DNA of 64,000 bases, from the NCBI GenBank assembly GCA_008508345.1, contig QNGE01000269.1, positions 209,552 through 273,551 on the forward strand, given 5' to 3'. The DNA is from Paragonimus westermani. Taxonomy: Eukaryota; Platyhelminthes; Trematoda; Plagiorchiida; Troglotrematidae. Every line of letters begins with the position of its first letter. The stretch's first letter is position 1. A program made the position numbers and the translations under genes. The notes beneath the pieces are model-generated. The model was not told where the DNA came from. It saw nothing but the letters and a program-made list of their open reading frames with translations, and did not search any database. Below, in pieces: positions 1 through 13,480 of this stretch.

Positions 1-3000
1 AACTAGACTAAAACAAGATTTTGATTATAACCAAGTATACCGGTCCAAATCCTTATTTTAGATCAATTGAAAAAAGTTTGAATACACCGAAATCGAATGT
101 AACATATTCACTGAATACAACAAATTAACTGTAAGGAAAATTTGATTCTTTTTAGATAATGCTGTACACTTCCGGATGTGTGTATGTAATTTCATGTCTG
201 TATGCAGATGGGTGACGTTTCAGATTAATGAATTACTGATTCCACATTGTCTCAGTTACGTATTGTAACGTTGAAAAGCAGATCTGTGTATTTAACAGAC
301 ATGTTTCATATGTCAGAGGGAGTCGATGTAGTGGACACGAGGAAAGTTAAGGTAGTGGCGCGGGGCCAGATTCCTCTAGACATAATTCACAAGAACTCTG
401 GGAAGGTTGTCTACTAGAGAAGGAAAATATGCACGTAGGTGAACTTATCCTAATTCTGTGGACGCGTTACTTCATTGGTTCAAGCAGACCGTAATGCGTC
501 TGTTTTGAGCAACGGATCGACGTTACCTGAAAATTCAAAGCGCTGAGTGTGCAGTTTGACTGATGGTTTCATAAACGGCTGTGACTGCAGTAAGTAAGGT
601 AATACGTAGCATGATATTAAGATTCACTCCACTAGGCCTTGATTGGTCAGAAGATGTTATCCACTTGACAGGCATAGATATGTCACAACTTACTACTCCT
701 TACGAGAGCAAAAAAGTAACCAATATGGATGAAGCTGGTCTCTTTCGTCACCTCCTCTCAAATAAGTAGTTTCGCATCAGCGTTAAAACTTGTATAAGCA
801 GTAAAACAAGCGAAGATGGGATCGCCATCCTCTTGTTTTACAGTGTGGTCAATGAGGAAAAGTGAGGTCCTTTTTCATTGGCAAGGTGGGAGCCAAGATT
901 TTTCTAAGATATCAGATATTTTTCTACGCGTCACGATGTGAACATGAAGGCTTCCGTGACGGGTCCATCGGTTGAGGCTTGAATGTGACCTGACAGGAGA
1001 GACAATCATGACAACTGTGTGTTACGTACGCTGGATATTCAGGTTTTAAAATAAGTCAACCTACCATTGTTCTCACTACGCATGACATCGAAGTTGCAGC
1101 CATACTGTTAACAGGCTCACCTCCAAAAGTAGCAATCAAATCGAATCGCTCGAAACTGTTCGACTCAAGGTCAAGGTACCATCACATTCGCGTCTTACTC
1201 CAATTAGCCAATTTAATTCCATCTATGCATTTACCCTTAATTTGTATTGCTTTACATCGTTCATCTGTTAACGCCCCCAAATAACCTCATTGGTTCTAAC
1301 GTCATGGTTGTCCTATACGGCCGTTGCGTCTGACTCGCCCTTGTTTGTGGTCGACTTGCCCGCCTTATGTAGTCGGAGTCTCCAGGGTGCAGTTTTGGAC
1401 TCGTTCCCAGTAAACATCAGCGCTCATGCCTTCTCCTTCTGGGCTTGGGAATCAAGTGTAGTGAGGAGATACGGTCGCACCATACTACTCACACCACTAT
1501 TCAGTAGCAACATGAATCGAGATGATCGCGTGATAAATACGGCAGAGATACGGGATGGATCGTTGGAGGGCAGAATGACATATAATGGCTTTCGCTACAT
1601 GACGGAACTGATACATGGTGTCTAAAGTGACTGGAGTATCCTCAGAAGAGTATGATGTGCAAATGAGTGTTTCCGTTTCTAGTCGTGCTCAGACGCTTAA
1701 GTAGTGTGTTGATTTCTCCAATAAAGTTACCTCGGTGTCATCTGCCTTCCCGGCTCACAACACAAGGAGTACTATCAGGTGTGTAACTGTAGCACCGATG
1801 ATCCAATACATGTGATCAAATTATCTAGAGTCCCAAGGAGTTTTACAGAACACGACTGAAGAAACGATATATGACGGTATGCTGATCTGAAGCAACCTCT
1901 GAACTTTGTGTTCCACCTAGTGAACGTGTGTAATTCCGTAAACGATGGCTTTCTGGCGGCTTCAATTCCTAATCAGTCTGAGTAAAGTGCCTTATCCCAT
2001 TGGGTCAATTAGCGCAATGGTAGATCGGATGGGTACATTTGATTCAATCGCTTTAATCGGATGCATCAAATCCTTAATTTTCCACTAAAACTGAGCTTTG
2101 AGAAATATACGAGTGAAGCAATTCTAAGCGGCCAGGGAACTGCTGGTAGAGTTCAAGGGTTATAGTGTAGTACCTAGATAATGAGAATACTGTCACTCTA
2201 CAATCGTACTATAAGTCTGTTTCCTCATTGTTGAGGTTACTCCGTGAACGTCCTTCGGGAATTGAACGAACGGACGAAAATCAAGACAAGTACCCAGAGC
2301 ATTTTAACGAGAAACGAAATTAAAATGGGCAATCAATAATCATTTCCTACTGGAACCTACTTAACACAACCCCACAAAAATTGATTCACCTGAAATGACT
2401 TTTGGAAGCCTTCATGAATTTATGGGTTGTCACTTTAGTTGATGCTTCCGATCAAGGACACATGAGACATTATGTAGATTAGAAAGTATGCCACCGGCTA
2501 AAATAATTCATCAGTCCATGACGGTTGAATTCAAAACAGTAACATGTAAGGGAAAATTATCTATCTGTTCTTTAACAAAGAATACAGATCCCGATGTAAC
2601 AAACTTCGAATCTATCGCAGAGCTTTTCAAGCGATTAGCATTTCGCTACCGACGAGATTAACTGTATTGTTACGCATAAACTTATATTAGTTGCCATTCG
2701 ACGACTTGGAGGAAGGGTGATTCCATGGAAGAGCGCATGTATGAAAAAAGACGCCGGATTAATCTCTCGGTATACTTAGACACACTGTTTGGCTCTGTCT
2801 GTTTGGAATCACGTTTGGAGCCTTATCCTCTCACAGTGTGATGCCTCTAACAATGCATATCATTTGTCCAACTTGTGGTTTTTAAATCACACTATCGAGT
2901 GTTTCGAGTGATTTGTCGAAAGAAACTGACCTGAACCTCATAGGGGATATAAGAAACAGAAAGCACATGGAAAAATCGGTTACGTTTTCAAAATAAGGGA

Positions 3001-6000
3001 GAACTGCGAAGCATGTGAGTGACGGAAACTGAACAGCAGATTTCTATAATACATGACCTGATAGCTGAAAGGATGTTTTTTTTCAAATAGAAAAATGCTT
3101 ATTTCGTCAATGGAATAGCCGTACGATTGGTGTTCTCTCTAGCATAAAAAGAGAGAGGTGACTGTTCTGTTTAACGGTACGATCTAAGAAAAACGTGAAT
3201 GATTCACTACTATCAGATATGTGACAGTGGTTGTTTAATGGTTTACAAGTGAGTTCTTTCTTGAAGAAACAGCCAAATTAGCAATAGCGGATTGTGAACA
3301 AGAGTCATCTTACACCAATAAAAATATAGTATGGCTTTTTTCCTTTGCATTAAAACGGAACTCTGTTGCTTCTAACAACATGTGTATCAATGTCTGTGGT
3401 TTGTCTATCCACAAAGACGCTTTCACAACACAGTGTCCGGTGCCTTGATAGGCTTGCATATAGCCAGGACCAAATTCACATGTAAAACGTACAAATACTG
3501 GGAGCTTTTTAAGTTAAGGAGAACTTGAGAGGTTCACTTAGGAAGAACAAGAGAAAATATTTAATAGATTTAGCAAAATCTCCAGTAAATAATATGCAAG
3601 ATATTCGTTTCATGTACTAGCTGAAACTATTCAAGTCGGTTATGATAATGTTTAGGGCTTACAACGTCGTTTCAAGTTTTGCGTCGAATGAATGCATACG
3701 GAAGCCCCTGAGATCAACATACGCCTATGTTAACCACTGTGAAAATGTCAACCTGGTCTTACGAAAAGATCGAATTAACATCACACTGAGTGAATCCGAC
3801 AAAAGAGACATCGGATGTGCTACCAGTCAGTTCCACGACTGTCCTCATAAATGCACGCACACAGAGGGCAATGTCCAGGGATGGAGGTTAGTTACGAATA
3901 CACGGAAAAGAGACACGATCAGATCACCTCTTTGCTAAACTGTCACATTCATGTAGATGTTTGTTCGAAATTTTGTGTTGTGAAAGATTGCCTGCAGCAA
4001 TCGAAACGTGCGAATCAGTGGTTGATTCCAATACGATTGTTTTGGTGATTTCTGTGAATAACACCAGTGTTTCATTTGACAAAGAAAAGCATATATATTA
4101 GTTTCCACCGAAAACATCACGGACGGAGACGACCAGAAGTGATCTGTTCTGGTGAATAATCTCACTTTGGAGAGGAGATAAAGCAGACCACGCAACAGTG
4201 TAAAACATGACACCTATATAGAACTCATTTTAGTAGTTTATAAAGAAGTTCTTAATGTCCACGTGTGTAATGACTTCTGATTTTGAATATCATGCATTCG
4301 ACAGTACAGTTCTGATGCTGTTCCCGAGTTGTTCATGTAATTTCCTCTTTTCCACTGCACGGCTTATGATAGAGTAAAAAGCTGGTTCTTTGGGGCATTC
4401 CTTCTGTTCTTTATGTCTTATTCGAAGAAAACCCGATGAGTTGTTAGGTAAGAATTGCCAGTTGCCTTGAGCATACCTGGAGGCTAGAGTCCGGGCGATG
4501 TTTGTAACCCACAGCTCATCTGTAACTTAAAGTGTTACAGAAGGGTAAAAGAGACGTGTTACATGAACAAGATAACCACAGGTTGGGGTAACCCAGCCTA
4601 TTTGCAAAGTGGACAGGTGAGCTGCCTCGCTTCAGTTTGACTGACTATTTCAACGGATTAAATTGTGATTTAAAGCCCACTGTCTTTTTGGGTAAGAATC
4701 GGACCAAACTTTAACCGGGACTGTATACGCGGGATGGCTTCATTAAACAACTGACCCTTCTCACGTGGGACTTTTCAGGGCTACTACTGTATTCCGTTAA
4801 CTATTTGTAATTGAGTCCCAGCATTAGTGTTCTGTGACCTTCTGTGTATTTATCGCCCATTTTCGAGATTTATCGTTCTTGTTGGTTTGCTGTCATTCAC
4901 GTAAAAAGAAAAGTACCATAAATCCTATACTCCGTGTTACTGCTGACTTATAAAAAAGAAACTTTCAAGCTAAAACCTGCTAATGATATTCCAAAAATAG
5001 GAGTGGCCTCCCCAATGGTACAGACGAACCTGGTGAAGAGCAGCAAGTAGACTGTCAAGTGGCTCAGGACCATACAAAATTGGTATGCGATGGTAAGAGG
5101 CAGATGCTGGATCACAGTCAGTAACTGTGTTGGACGATCGATACGTTAAAGTTATCAGTAAAAATGAGCACCTGAAGTACACTAGGACCAAGTTCACTCG
5201 GTAATCAGTCTTTGTCCCGAGTTATCCACAAGAACCAGCTAACTTCAGGCACTTTAAGTGTAATTAACTCCGAGCTTGGTTTTGATTTGTGTAAAAGTTC
5301 ACGTGATCCACCGTCTCAATAATGAAGTGAAACACTAACTGAGACGTTTCCCATAGTTTATATTAATCTCTCGACCAAATCAGTCGTTTGTTCGTTATGC
5401 CCTTGAGCAGTTACTGTAACCGATTCCCGATCGGCCTGTTGAACGCTGTTTTCACCGAGCCTTGCTGTAACGATGTGGGCTTGCTCGTTTCTTGATCCTG
5501 TGACAATGGTAGACAATAGAAGATGCTTCAATGTGTATTGGTGTTTTGCTTGCTGTATGTTTGTTGTTTTTGTTAGACTGTAATTGCTTGTCATCCGTGG
5601 TGTGCCTTCCACCGCGTTTCTCATAAGGCCGACCAAACAGTAATGTTGAGTCATGGTCATTTTCTGTAACGCTTAAATACTTGAAAACATGTGCTCGAGC
5701 ATACTTACGTTTCAATTTTAGTCGGGATATATTGCTAACGTAGGCCAGTTCCTGATTCACCAAAATCGCCTCCGGCTTGGCCATACTGTAAGAGTCATGT
5801 ATGATTCGAAACTCCGTTTTGTTCTGTTCTCAGACGGAAAAGATTTGCAGTGCTCATAAACACGATCAGTTGTTATCGGTGTGAGTTTCTTCCCAATTGG
5901 TAACGGCAGATACTGTCCAAGATAACACTGTCAATAATGTAGTGTGTTAATCCTTAAAAATTGATTACTCGTCCCGGTGACCATTGCAATGGTACACGAT

Positions 6001-7746
6001 GCTTGAAATCTTTTTTGTAACCAAGTTGAGAACAGTAGAGACTAATCGAACATAGTTTTTTTCTCTGAAGTGGCACAGAACCCAGTCGACTTGACATTAG
6101 CACGTGTGTGCTGCACATTCCTCTCATATATGTACAACCATTTTTAAGGGAATATGAGGTATCAATTCTGGGAATATCGATTTTATGAGGAAATCTTGCT
6201 AAAATATAACGGAAACTTTGTTACAGTCTGCTATATCCGTAGATAAAAGATTAAGGTAAAATTTTGGTTGAAAGTATACTGACCGTAGACATACTAATCT
6301 ACGTTAAACAATTTAGTTTGTAGGTTGTAAATGTAGATGTTTCCCTGGTGATTGTTCAGGTCACCTCCCTGGTCATATGTTGATCGAATTAAAGGCAGCC
6401 CATGCATATCGATTTACTGAATAGAAACTGTCCACAGACTGGCAGCATTATAGACTAATGGCGAGTCAGAGTTGGTTGACATTGGCTGCCCTACAGCACT
6501 CGGATTTCCTGTTGCTCATAGCAGTTGGCCTGAACCATCACTGGGTTGGAAGTTGGGATGTAAACAATTAGTCATGAACACTATCAGATTAATCTGCTGT
6601 GACAGTAACCAATGCAAACTTGGTGCCTGAAGATAACTGAGTCCATTTAGAGTAACATGGTGTAAGCCCCTCACCGGTTGACTGTTTCATCCTCCTCATC
6701 AGATACGATGCCCATATAATGGACTGTCTAGTGAGCTGATTCTCAACGTGTTAGGTCAACTCCGCTTTTATGTTTCATCGTTGTTTCATTTTTTCCCGCC
6801 TAAGATACACTGAGAGAAAGCTAAACATTACCAAAAAACTTAATATAAACTGATGCCTAGTCTGGCGGCCATTATGATTAACTGTTTACAAAAATCTCCA
6901 GCAACTCCTTCTGGTGCCATGCTACATGACAGTTGTTTTACAAGCCAACAGCTGATCGATTTCAGCCTAAGAAAACACAAACTAAGAGAAATACACTAAA
7001 CACTACAATTTTTAGTTCAACTTACAGTTCTTTGTACGCATTCAGCTAGTTCATGTTCGATTATTTTATGTTTCAAGTATACTCAGTGTGAGTTTAACGG
7101 TTGCATTTGCAAACCGATCGACGGCTTAATGCTAGGCATTCTTTTTCAGCCACACACGAACAATGTAAGGTTTCAGGCTCCATGGGCTGAATCTGTCTGT
7201 ACACACTTTATGTAGATGAGGATTTTTACCAAAGACGCTCAGTTTCATGTAAATGGCAGTCTTTTTTAATTTTGTGCTTTCTGATCGATCTGCTTCTTGT
7301 GTAGAAAGAGAGGGTTAACTGAAACCTGACCTTTCTAGACGGCGATATGGCATATTTAAGAGGTCTTTTAGTAAAAAGCTATAGAGAATAGTTGAGATTA
7401 ACACTTTTCGTCAGTTGCATCTACGATACATAAGCAAGATCTAGCGTGAACGTAGTACACTAGCCCAAGATAGCTCTTTTTCACCAGCAGTAACTCACAG
7501 CAATAAGGTGAGCTTTAGTGAGGAAATTTCCGGTAAACTGCTCTCCACGAAAGTTCGTGGTAAACCACAGCAATTGAAGAACAACTAAAAGTGACTTCAT
7601 AATGTTTCGAAAAAAAGTAGACAGTTCTTTATGATTTCGATTATCTATTGTTTTCCAATTCGCTGTACTTTACGAGCATGGTTTTCGTATGCGGACATTG
7701 ATACCAAGGCAACATGAAATTATTAGAAGTATGTTGGTAAATTTGG
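1..7746. other. Intergenic or intronic stretch, no recognisable gene
   Basis: No family motif is recognised on either strand. The longest open frames are about 110 codons (1290-1625 on plus, 5452-5784 on minus), which is within chance. A tiny minus-strand exon near 5717-5828 is conceivable: an open frame ends at a good donor (GTAAGTATG), but its acceptor side is weak. A weak tRNA-like A/B-box pair lies near 2005-2050. Confidence 0.5.
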
Positions 7747-8219
7747 TCATCATCATCATCATAGACAGCAATACATCAGTGGTTAACACTAATGCTTAAC
7801 TGCCACACAACCATGAAGAAAAAGCAAACCCTACACAGAAAGAGAGAGAGAGGAGGAAAAAAGAAAGGGACGGGAAGGGACCTAACTACTGAAAATGACT
7901 ACGTCCATATTCAAACACTCAACATCAACGTGCCTACACCTTGCAAACAAACAACCGAGCTGCAAATGAGAGTAAGGCGTCATCAGCAAGACAGCTTTCT
8001 TACGGCTTTCACTGCCCCGCGTCATTAAATGCACTGACTTCACAAACAACTCGGCCAGACAACGACAACATTCACGCCACTGAGCTCGATTAGCCGCCAT
8101 CTCACCTAGAGTCTCCAGCCACCGACTCTGTGAGTCGCAAGGGCTCCAGCCAGGGAGACGACCACGATCTACGGTGGCCAACCCCCTGGTAAATTTTGTA
8201 GCCATGGTTGATGGTTTAA
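7747..8219 (-). mobile_element. RTE-like LINE 3' end with CAT/ATG microsatellite tail
   Basis: Read on the minus strand, this is the last part of a LINE reverse-transcriptase ORF followed by a 3' UTR. The translation contains GRLPGW, RWLETLGEMAANRAQWREC and CRCLAELFVK, which resembles the C-terminal end of trematode non-LTR polymerases (GRP.RW....EMAANR.QWR). The ORF probably ended at ELFVK, because the copy at 33.7 kb has TAA there while this one has TCA and reads on. After about 270 bp of 3' UTR the element ends in a short (ATG)n tail at 7747-7762, a typical RTE ending. It is strongly 5' truncated. The clade call rests on the tail and the C-terminal motif only. Confidence 0.6.
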
Positions 8220-8693
8220 GTATCCGGCTGTACGAAGTAGTAATACTGAACAATGTATATTTTCTTGTTATATTGCTAAAATTGCTAAAAAGGGCATAAT
8301 GTTTCAAATTCTCCATCTTGATTTTCAACGGTGAACGCTTAACCGGTTAAGCAAGTAGTGAGCTGTTTTGCGACAATTATCTGACCGCTGATTTGTCCTT
8401 GTCTCTTCTAATCAGTCGGATGGTTTTCATTTTTCTGCTAGGAGTTTGTTCAGCCTCTTGTCTCTCACCTAATCTACCAGTTCAAGTGTAATTGAGGCAA
8501 CGCATAATTTGGTAATTTTTTGGTTTTGCAATGTGCTAGAGCCTTTCGCGGACATTCTCACATGATGCATCGAACGGCACGAATCCATTGGCTGTTAGAG
8601 AGTATCAGTACTAGAGAAGAGTACACCACATTTTCGGCGGCTTACTGGTACATTAGTGGCGTTGCAAATTTTTGGGAAATTTTCCTTTTGTAG

Positions 8694-9173
8694 AATAACT
8701 ACACGGTTGCATATAGATTTACGTATTTCAGTTCCAGTCCACCGTCGGAGCTTCGGCATTTCAAAATTGTCGCTCTCAACGGAATTCAAAATAATCCCTC
8801 TATGCTTCCCGTGTTAACACAATGGTTTCAGTTGCCTCTACAAAAAAATGATGCTCCTTTTTCCACTTTCGACCTCTTTCCTGGACGTGACAGCCGATTA
8901 ATTTCTAAGTTGTTTTCATTTGTAAAGTCCTTCTTACTCCCCACTATTTTCGGTGTTCTCCACCGTACGCCTGTTTTTCCACTTCCACCTGTTGTTAACT
9001 CAGTGCCTGTTTCAAAGGATCCAGTTCTGTTAAATTATACTGGTACTGTGGCCTTCACAGATGGCTGGTCGGCCATATCCTCTTTCGTCGTTCAGTCATT
9101 CCTCCCCACGAGCTATGGAGTGGATCAGAGGGTATTATGGTTCAGGCTACTGATCACCGTAACAGCGAACTGA
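8694..9173 (+). CDS. Weak candidate exon, unknown product
   Basis: An open stretch of 160 codons including the stop begins directly after a strong acceptor-like sequence (TTTTCCTTTTGTAG just before 8694) and ends in TGA at 9171-9173. The frame is open in phase 0 from the acceptor and passes an internal ATG at 8802. The translation is rich in Phe, Leu, Pro and Ser, with a hydrophobic segment around SFVKSFLLPTIFGVL, and no domain is recognised. No partner exon was identified. It could be the last exon of an unseen gene or simply chance, since stop-free runs of 110-150 codons occur several times in this window. Confidence 0.22.
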   Translation, partial: NNYTVAYRFTYFSSSPPSELRHFKIVALNGIQNNPSMLPVLTQWFQLPLQKNDAPFSTFDLFPGRDSRLISKLFSFVKSFLLPTIFGVLHRTPVFPLPPVVNSVPVSKDPVLLNYTGTVAFTDGWSAISSFVVQSFLPTSYGVDQRVLWFRLLITVTAN

Positions 9174-11082
9174 AATAACCCAGAAGAAAACAAGTTTCCC
9201 CACACAAGGATAAATACTGTGTGAATGGAGACAGATCATTGACTGAAGCACAGTCATCTCAACAAGAGTTTCTGGCCAGCGATTACACAGACCACGCGTA
9301 CTTCCAGCCGGGCAATTGACCCCAACCCACCTTACTCTATGGAAAAGTCAGGGTCCTCGTATTTCGTGACCACACTGTTACTGGACCCCCAAGTGGATTT
9401 AGCCAAACGTTGGCGATGGCAGTATATGACTCCCTGTGCGGCAAACATTCAGCTACTATGCGCAGTGCGCGAGCCAAATATTATGGGCTGGACAGCGTGA
9501 TTATTTCTTCTAATGATCGCGGTTCCGCGGCGTTCCGAACCACGCGCTAGTAGTGGCCGCCTTGCCCACCCAGTCAATTCACTTGATGGGAACTGAGTGG
9601 CAGAGACAACTATAGTCAACCACAGCATAACTGAGTTTGGAACATGCCACGTTTTTTAGCCACTGAGTGAAACCGAACGAACACAAGCATTAATGACCCT
9701 TTAGCCCTCAACCCGTAAGATAGTTTATGTGAACTAGTTAGTTGGTGTAACACTCCCCGTATCGCTGAATATTTCCAAATGTATTGGCGTTTTCTTTCGT
9801 GTTGTTGATAAGTGGCTTCGTAGCTGAAATGATAGGGCGATTTCTACGTCTGTGTGTGCCGGTTCTGACGCTGGTCTGAACCCAGCCGTAGTCCAGAATG
9901 TTCGCAATCGGGTTTCTTCTAACTTCGGAATTGTAATAAGCCACAGTTTAACACAGTCTCTTCGTGGCACTAGTTTTCTATTGAGATGCGTGGATACAAA
10001 ATCTGCCTTGTACGCAAAATGCTTTTTAACCCATGTAACATAATTCTTAGTTTTGTGAATAGATAAGTACATCCTTATTGAGTTTGTTGTTTTCCGGCCA
10101 TTTTTCCCGGTCATCTTACTATAATACCTTTTAACTCTTTCTAGATCCAACAGGTATCTGTCTAACCGTAGTAACATCTCTCATTCCAGTCTCAATGAGT
10201 TTATTGTGCTTCAATATTTTAAAACAAGCACGTTGTTCGGTTGCAAAATTGTATTCAGTTCTGGGCATCCCCCTTGTTTCGAAATGTACATCCACAACTT
10301 TAAGTAGGTTTAATTGTAGACTTATATCTGGTTGTCTCAAAATCCACGATTCATTTGTTAACCTTTATCCAGTATAGTTTCTTACTGCCCTACTAAATGT
10401 TGGCAAAAAAAATGGCGATTACAAAAATTGTCGACTAGTTTGTTTTTCTTAGAAAATCTTCCGGATATCGAAAACGTACTGACTACTTACCTAGTGGAGC
10501 ACAAGATGCACTTTCTTTGCCACAGTTGCTCGATTTGAATAATCGAACAAAACAGACGACAACAACAGAGGTTTGATAATCTTTCCAAAAGATTGTAAAA
10601 AAATATAACAAAAAGGATGATGAAAACCCAGCTTTTTAACTGGAGCCCAGTTTGTTATTGCTTGGAGTGTTGAAGTCAGTAGCTCGGGTTGATTGTTCGG
10701 ATGTTCGGTCGTCTGCCAAGATTGGTATCTAGACTGAAAACTCACACACCTTTACACAATGATGATGTGGCCTCATTTGACGATCAAACGTTTGCAATTT
10801 AATTATCAACCTCTGCGAACAACCAAACATCCAGAAATCCGGTCGAATCGATCAGGAAGCACGTCTCGAAGACAGGTCATTTGGCTGACTTGATGAACAA
10901 GCTCAGGTTGTCATTCTGCTGCCAAAACCCGTAGTTACCAGCATTCAAGGAAGGAACAGTCGTCAAAAACGTCGTTCGACCCTATGTTTCCTAAAATTGC
11001 TAACGCAATGCTGTGTTACCTCCGCGGAACTGATCATCTTTATTGGCCATCGGTTTGGTACGGACAACAAATGCAACATTAT
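9174..11082. other. No recognisable gene
   Basis: A minus-strand frame open at 9734-10177 (147 codons) overlaps another open frame at 10131-10340 shifted relative to it. The translation is basic (Lys/Arg-rich) without a recognisable motif. It may be a decayed transposon ORF with a frameshift, but nothing confirms that. Confidence 0.4.
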
Positions 11083-11174
11083 GTTGATATACAGATTGGG
11101 AATAACACAACGTTTCGAGCAAGTTGTAATACTCTACGTTTCAACCACCTCGGGTGGCCTTCCTCAGGAGTGGC
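11083..11174 (-). repeat. GAGGAAGGCC repeat, inverted copy
   Basis: The reverse complement of this segment matches the two direct copies at 27.5-27.8 kb. Shared landmarks are GAGGAAGGCCACCCGAGGTG, TTGAAACGTAGAGT, the run GCTCGAAACGTTGTGTTATT and a CCCAATCTGT end. This is an interspersed repeat of unknown class. Confidence 0.7.
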
Positions 11175-13480
11175 AACATCATGTTGTTCACTATCAAATT
11201 GCATATTTTCTTCCAATGCAAAACGGCACGTTCATCCAGGGGTAGTCAGACGAGTGAATTTACCGCAGTGTTGTCAACTAATCAACGTCAGGCTGAAAGG
11301 TACTCAGAAGTTTCGAACCCTTACGTTCAGAAACAGGAACTTTGTTTGAATGTCTGAGAAGAAGTGGAACGAATTGTATGTGTCCCCCTCTAAATATCTA
11401 GGAATGGACTTATCATTCTGGTTGAATGCCTGATGGTCAGGACATACTTAACTCGTACAAGCCTGTTTGTAATACCCACCCAGGTGTTCACAATATACAT
11501 CAGGCACATCAATCAAAACTGTCTTTCTGGTTCTACACAGCACCTGAAGAACAATTTTGCACCTGAGATGAATTCACTTGCACAGAGCTGCATATCCGGT
11601 TGACGTTACTTTCATGAAATTCGCATGATTCATTATCCTACATTGCAATTTAACTTGATCCAACTTTGTGAGTAATTGTAGCGCTTAGTGATATCATTTT
11701 CGATATTTTTTGTTACTGTGATTAACTTGTTTAGGAAAATTTTTTATCATCATTTCAAGGTGTGTAAAAAAGCGAATCAGAAAGTTTTCATTCGAGAGTT
11801 ATTGCGACGTGGAGGTATTCGTGTTTCTCACTGTAAGCTCGTTTAAAAAAGAGTAGAGAAGAGACAGTATGCGAATTCAGCTTGATTAATGCAGCAGTGT
11901 TGTTCAATCATGTGTTTGGTGGATCAGTCAAATCTTTACCCACGAAAAATGGCCTATGAACTGAAATGGAACTGACTACAGCCACAGTCCTGAGAGCGGT
12001 AGATCGCCAGTAACGACCTCATTCATGGTACATCAATAGCGTCTCGCGGATAAGGACTGTGCTCTGTAACACAATGATCACCGGTTCGAATATCGTTTAG
12101 GCTGTCTGTGATTATCTGGCATAGCCAAATGAGGGCAAAGCCGATCTTGATGAGGTTTTAACTAAATATTGACCACCCTGACACTTAGATTAGAAAACGA
12201 TTTTATAAATTTGTGATTTTAGTCACTGAGATACTGGCAAACCAGGAGGTAGAATACATTCGCCTAAACCAGTAGGAGGAGATCTAGTCACTCATTTTCA
12301 GAAATAAAGCGAGAACACAAACTGATCTATCACTGATTACAGGTTATCAATGGCAGTGGCTGCAGTAGAGATGAAATGGCTGGTACGATCTCGTCAGAAG
12401 CAGTGCATGCCACCTGACAATATACACACTGAGTAACCGGCGGGGAAGAAAGAATTGCGAACAAGGACACTCGACGACAGTCCAAAATGAGGAGAAAAGA
12501 TAAGCGAATGCCAGCCTAACAAACTCATTAAGACTTAAACTTAATTTGAGTATCCGGGTGAAAAACTAGCATGCACAAGTTGAGTTACTCATCTAAACGT
12601 TGTTTGTTGCATCCTGCGATCACGTCCGAGTTCAACAAACTATAATGAAACGAATTAAGATATATCAGTTTTGTTTAATCGTTCACTGCTGTGTTGGACT
12701 AGCACAAGTGCAATAACTGAGGGCCGGAGTTTTAGCATAGTACATACTTCACAACACAAAACTACCCCAGTGGATAACTTGATAGGTCATCACCGTTCTC
12801 ATTCGGCCTATTCATTCTACTAGACCTAAGCAAAGTATTCGACACTATTACCAACCACTCGCTTGTGTGTGAGAGCCAAATAGTTGTGAACTTCGTCTGT
12901 GTGAGTTCACCCGCGAAACGTGACTCAAAGAGGCTGAACAGGATCGCCAAGTGAGAGTCAGTGGTCACGTTCTATCGATGATGCTTGATTAGAAAGATAT
13001 TTTTCCGATTATGTCGTATTGTCAACAAATGCGGTAGCTAAGCCATCCGTCTTCGGAAAGACGCGCATTCTGTGCAGCGTAAGCTCAAAGACAGTTCCAA
13101 AAACAAATTCACGTTTATCTGGTTGAAAGAATGCGTATAAAGGTAGACGCAGAGTTACCCTAGAATTTTGAACAATTATTGAAAACCAGCTCTAAGACTT
13201 CATTTTATCATGATAACTGATGTTTTTCATTTTTAGTCAAAGAACTGTGACTCCCGACAAACTGATCTCGCATGTGTGTGCGCTAACATGAGTTAGTGGG
13301 TTACAGTGCCGAGTATCACTGTGCAGGTTATTTTCTTCGCAATCTGCTATGCTTGCAATGTATTCACAGTATGAAATGGCTAGCTACGTGATTCGGGACA
13401 TTTCCAGGAATACATGACCTAAACCAGGCTTGCGTATTTCAGTTTATTGACGGCGCGATTAATGTCTTGTAAGCTGCAGA
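11175..13480. other. No recognisable gene
   Basis: Only short open frames occur here. A tRNA-like run near 12040-12110 contains GGTTCGAATATC, close to a B box, but no cloverleaf could be built by eye. Confidence 0.4.

Noticed and set aside
1290..1625. 111-codon plus-strand open frame
   Set aside because: No recognisable domain; its length is expected by chance in a window this size.
2005..2055. tRNA-like A/B boxes (TAGCGCAATGGTAGA ... GATTCAATC)
   Set aside because: No acceptor or anticodon stem forms and no matching copy elsewhere in the window.
6688..6712. Hammerhead-like CTGATGAG...GAAACAGTC on minus
   Set aside because: There is no room for stem II between the core and GAAA, and no two-pair stem III with a loop before GTC.
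9734..10177. 147-codon minus-strand open frame
   Set aside because: No motif, an overlapping frame is equally open, and no splice sites mark it as an exon.
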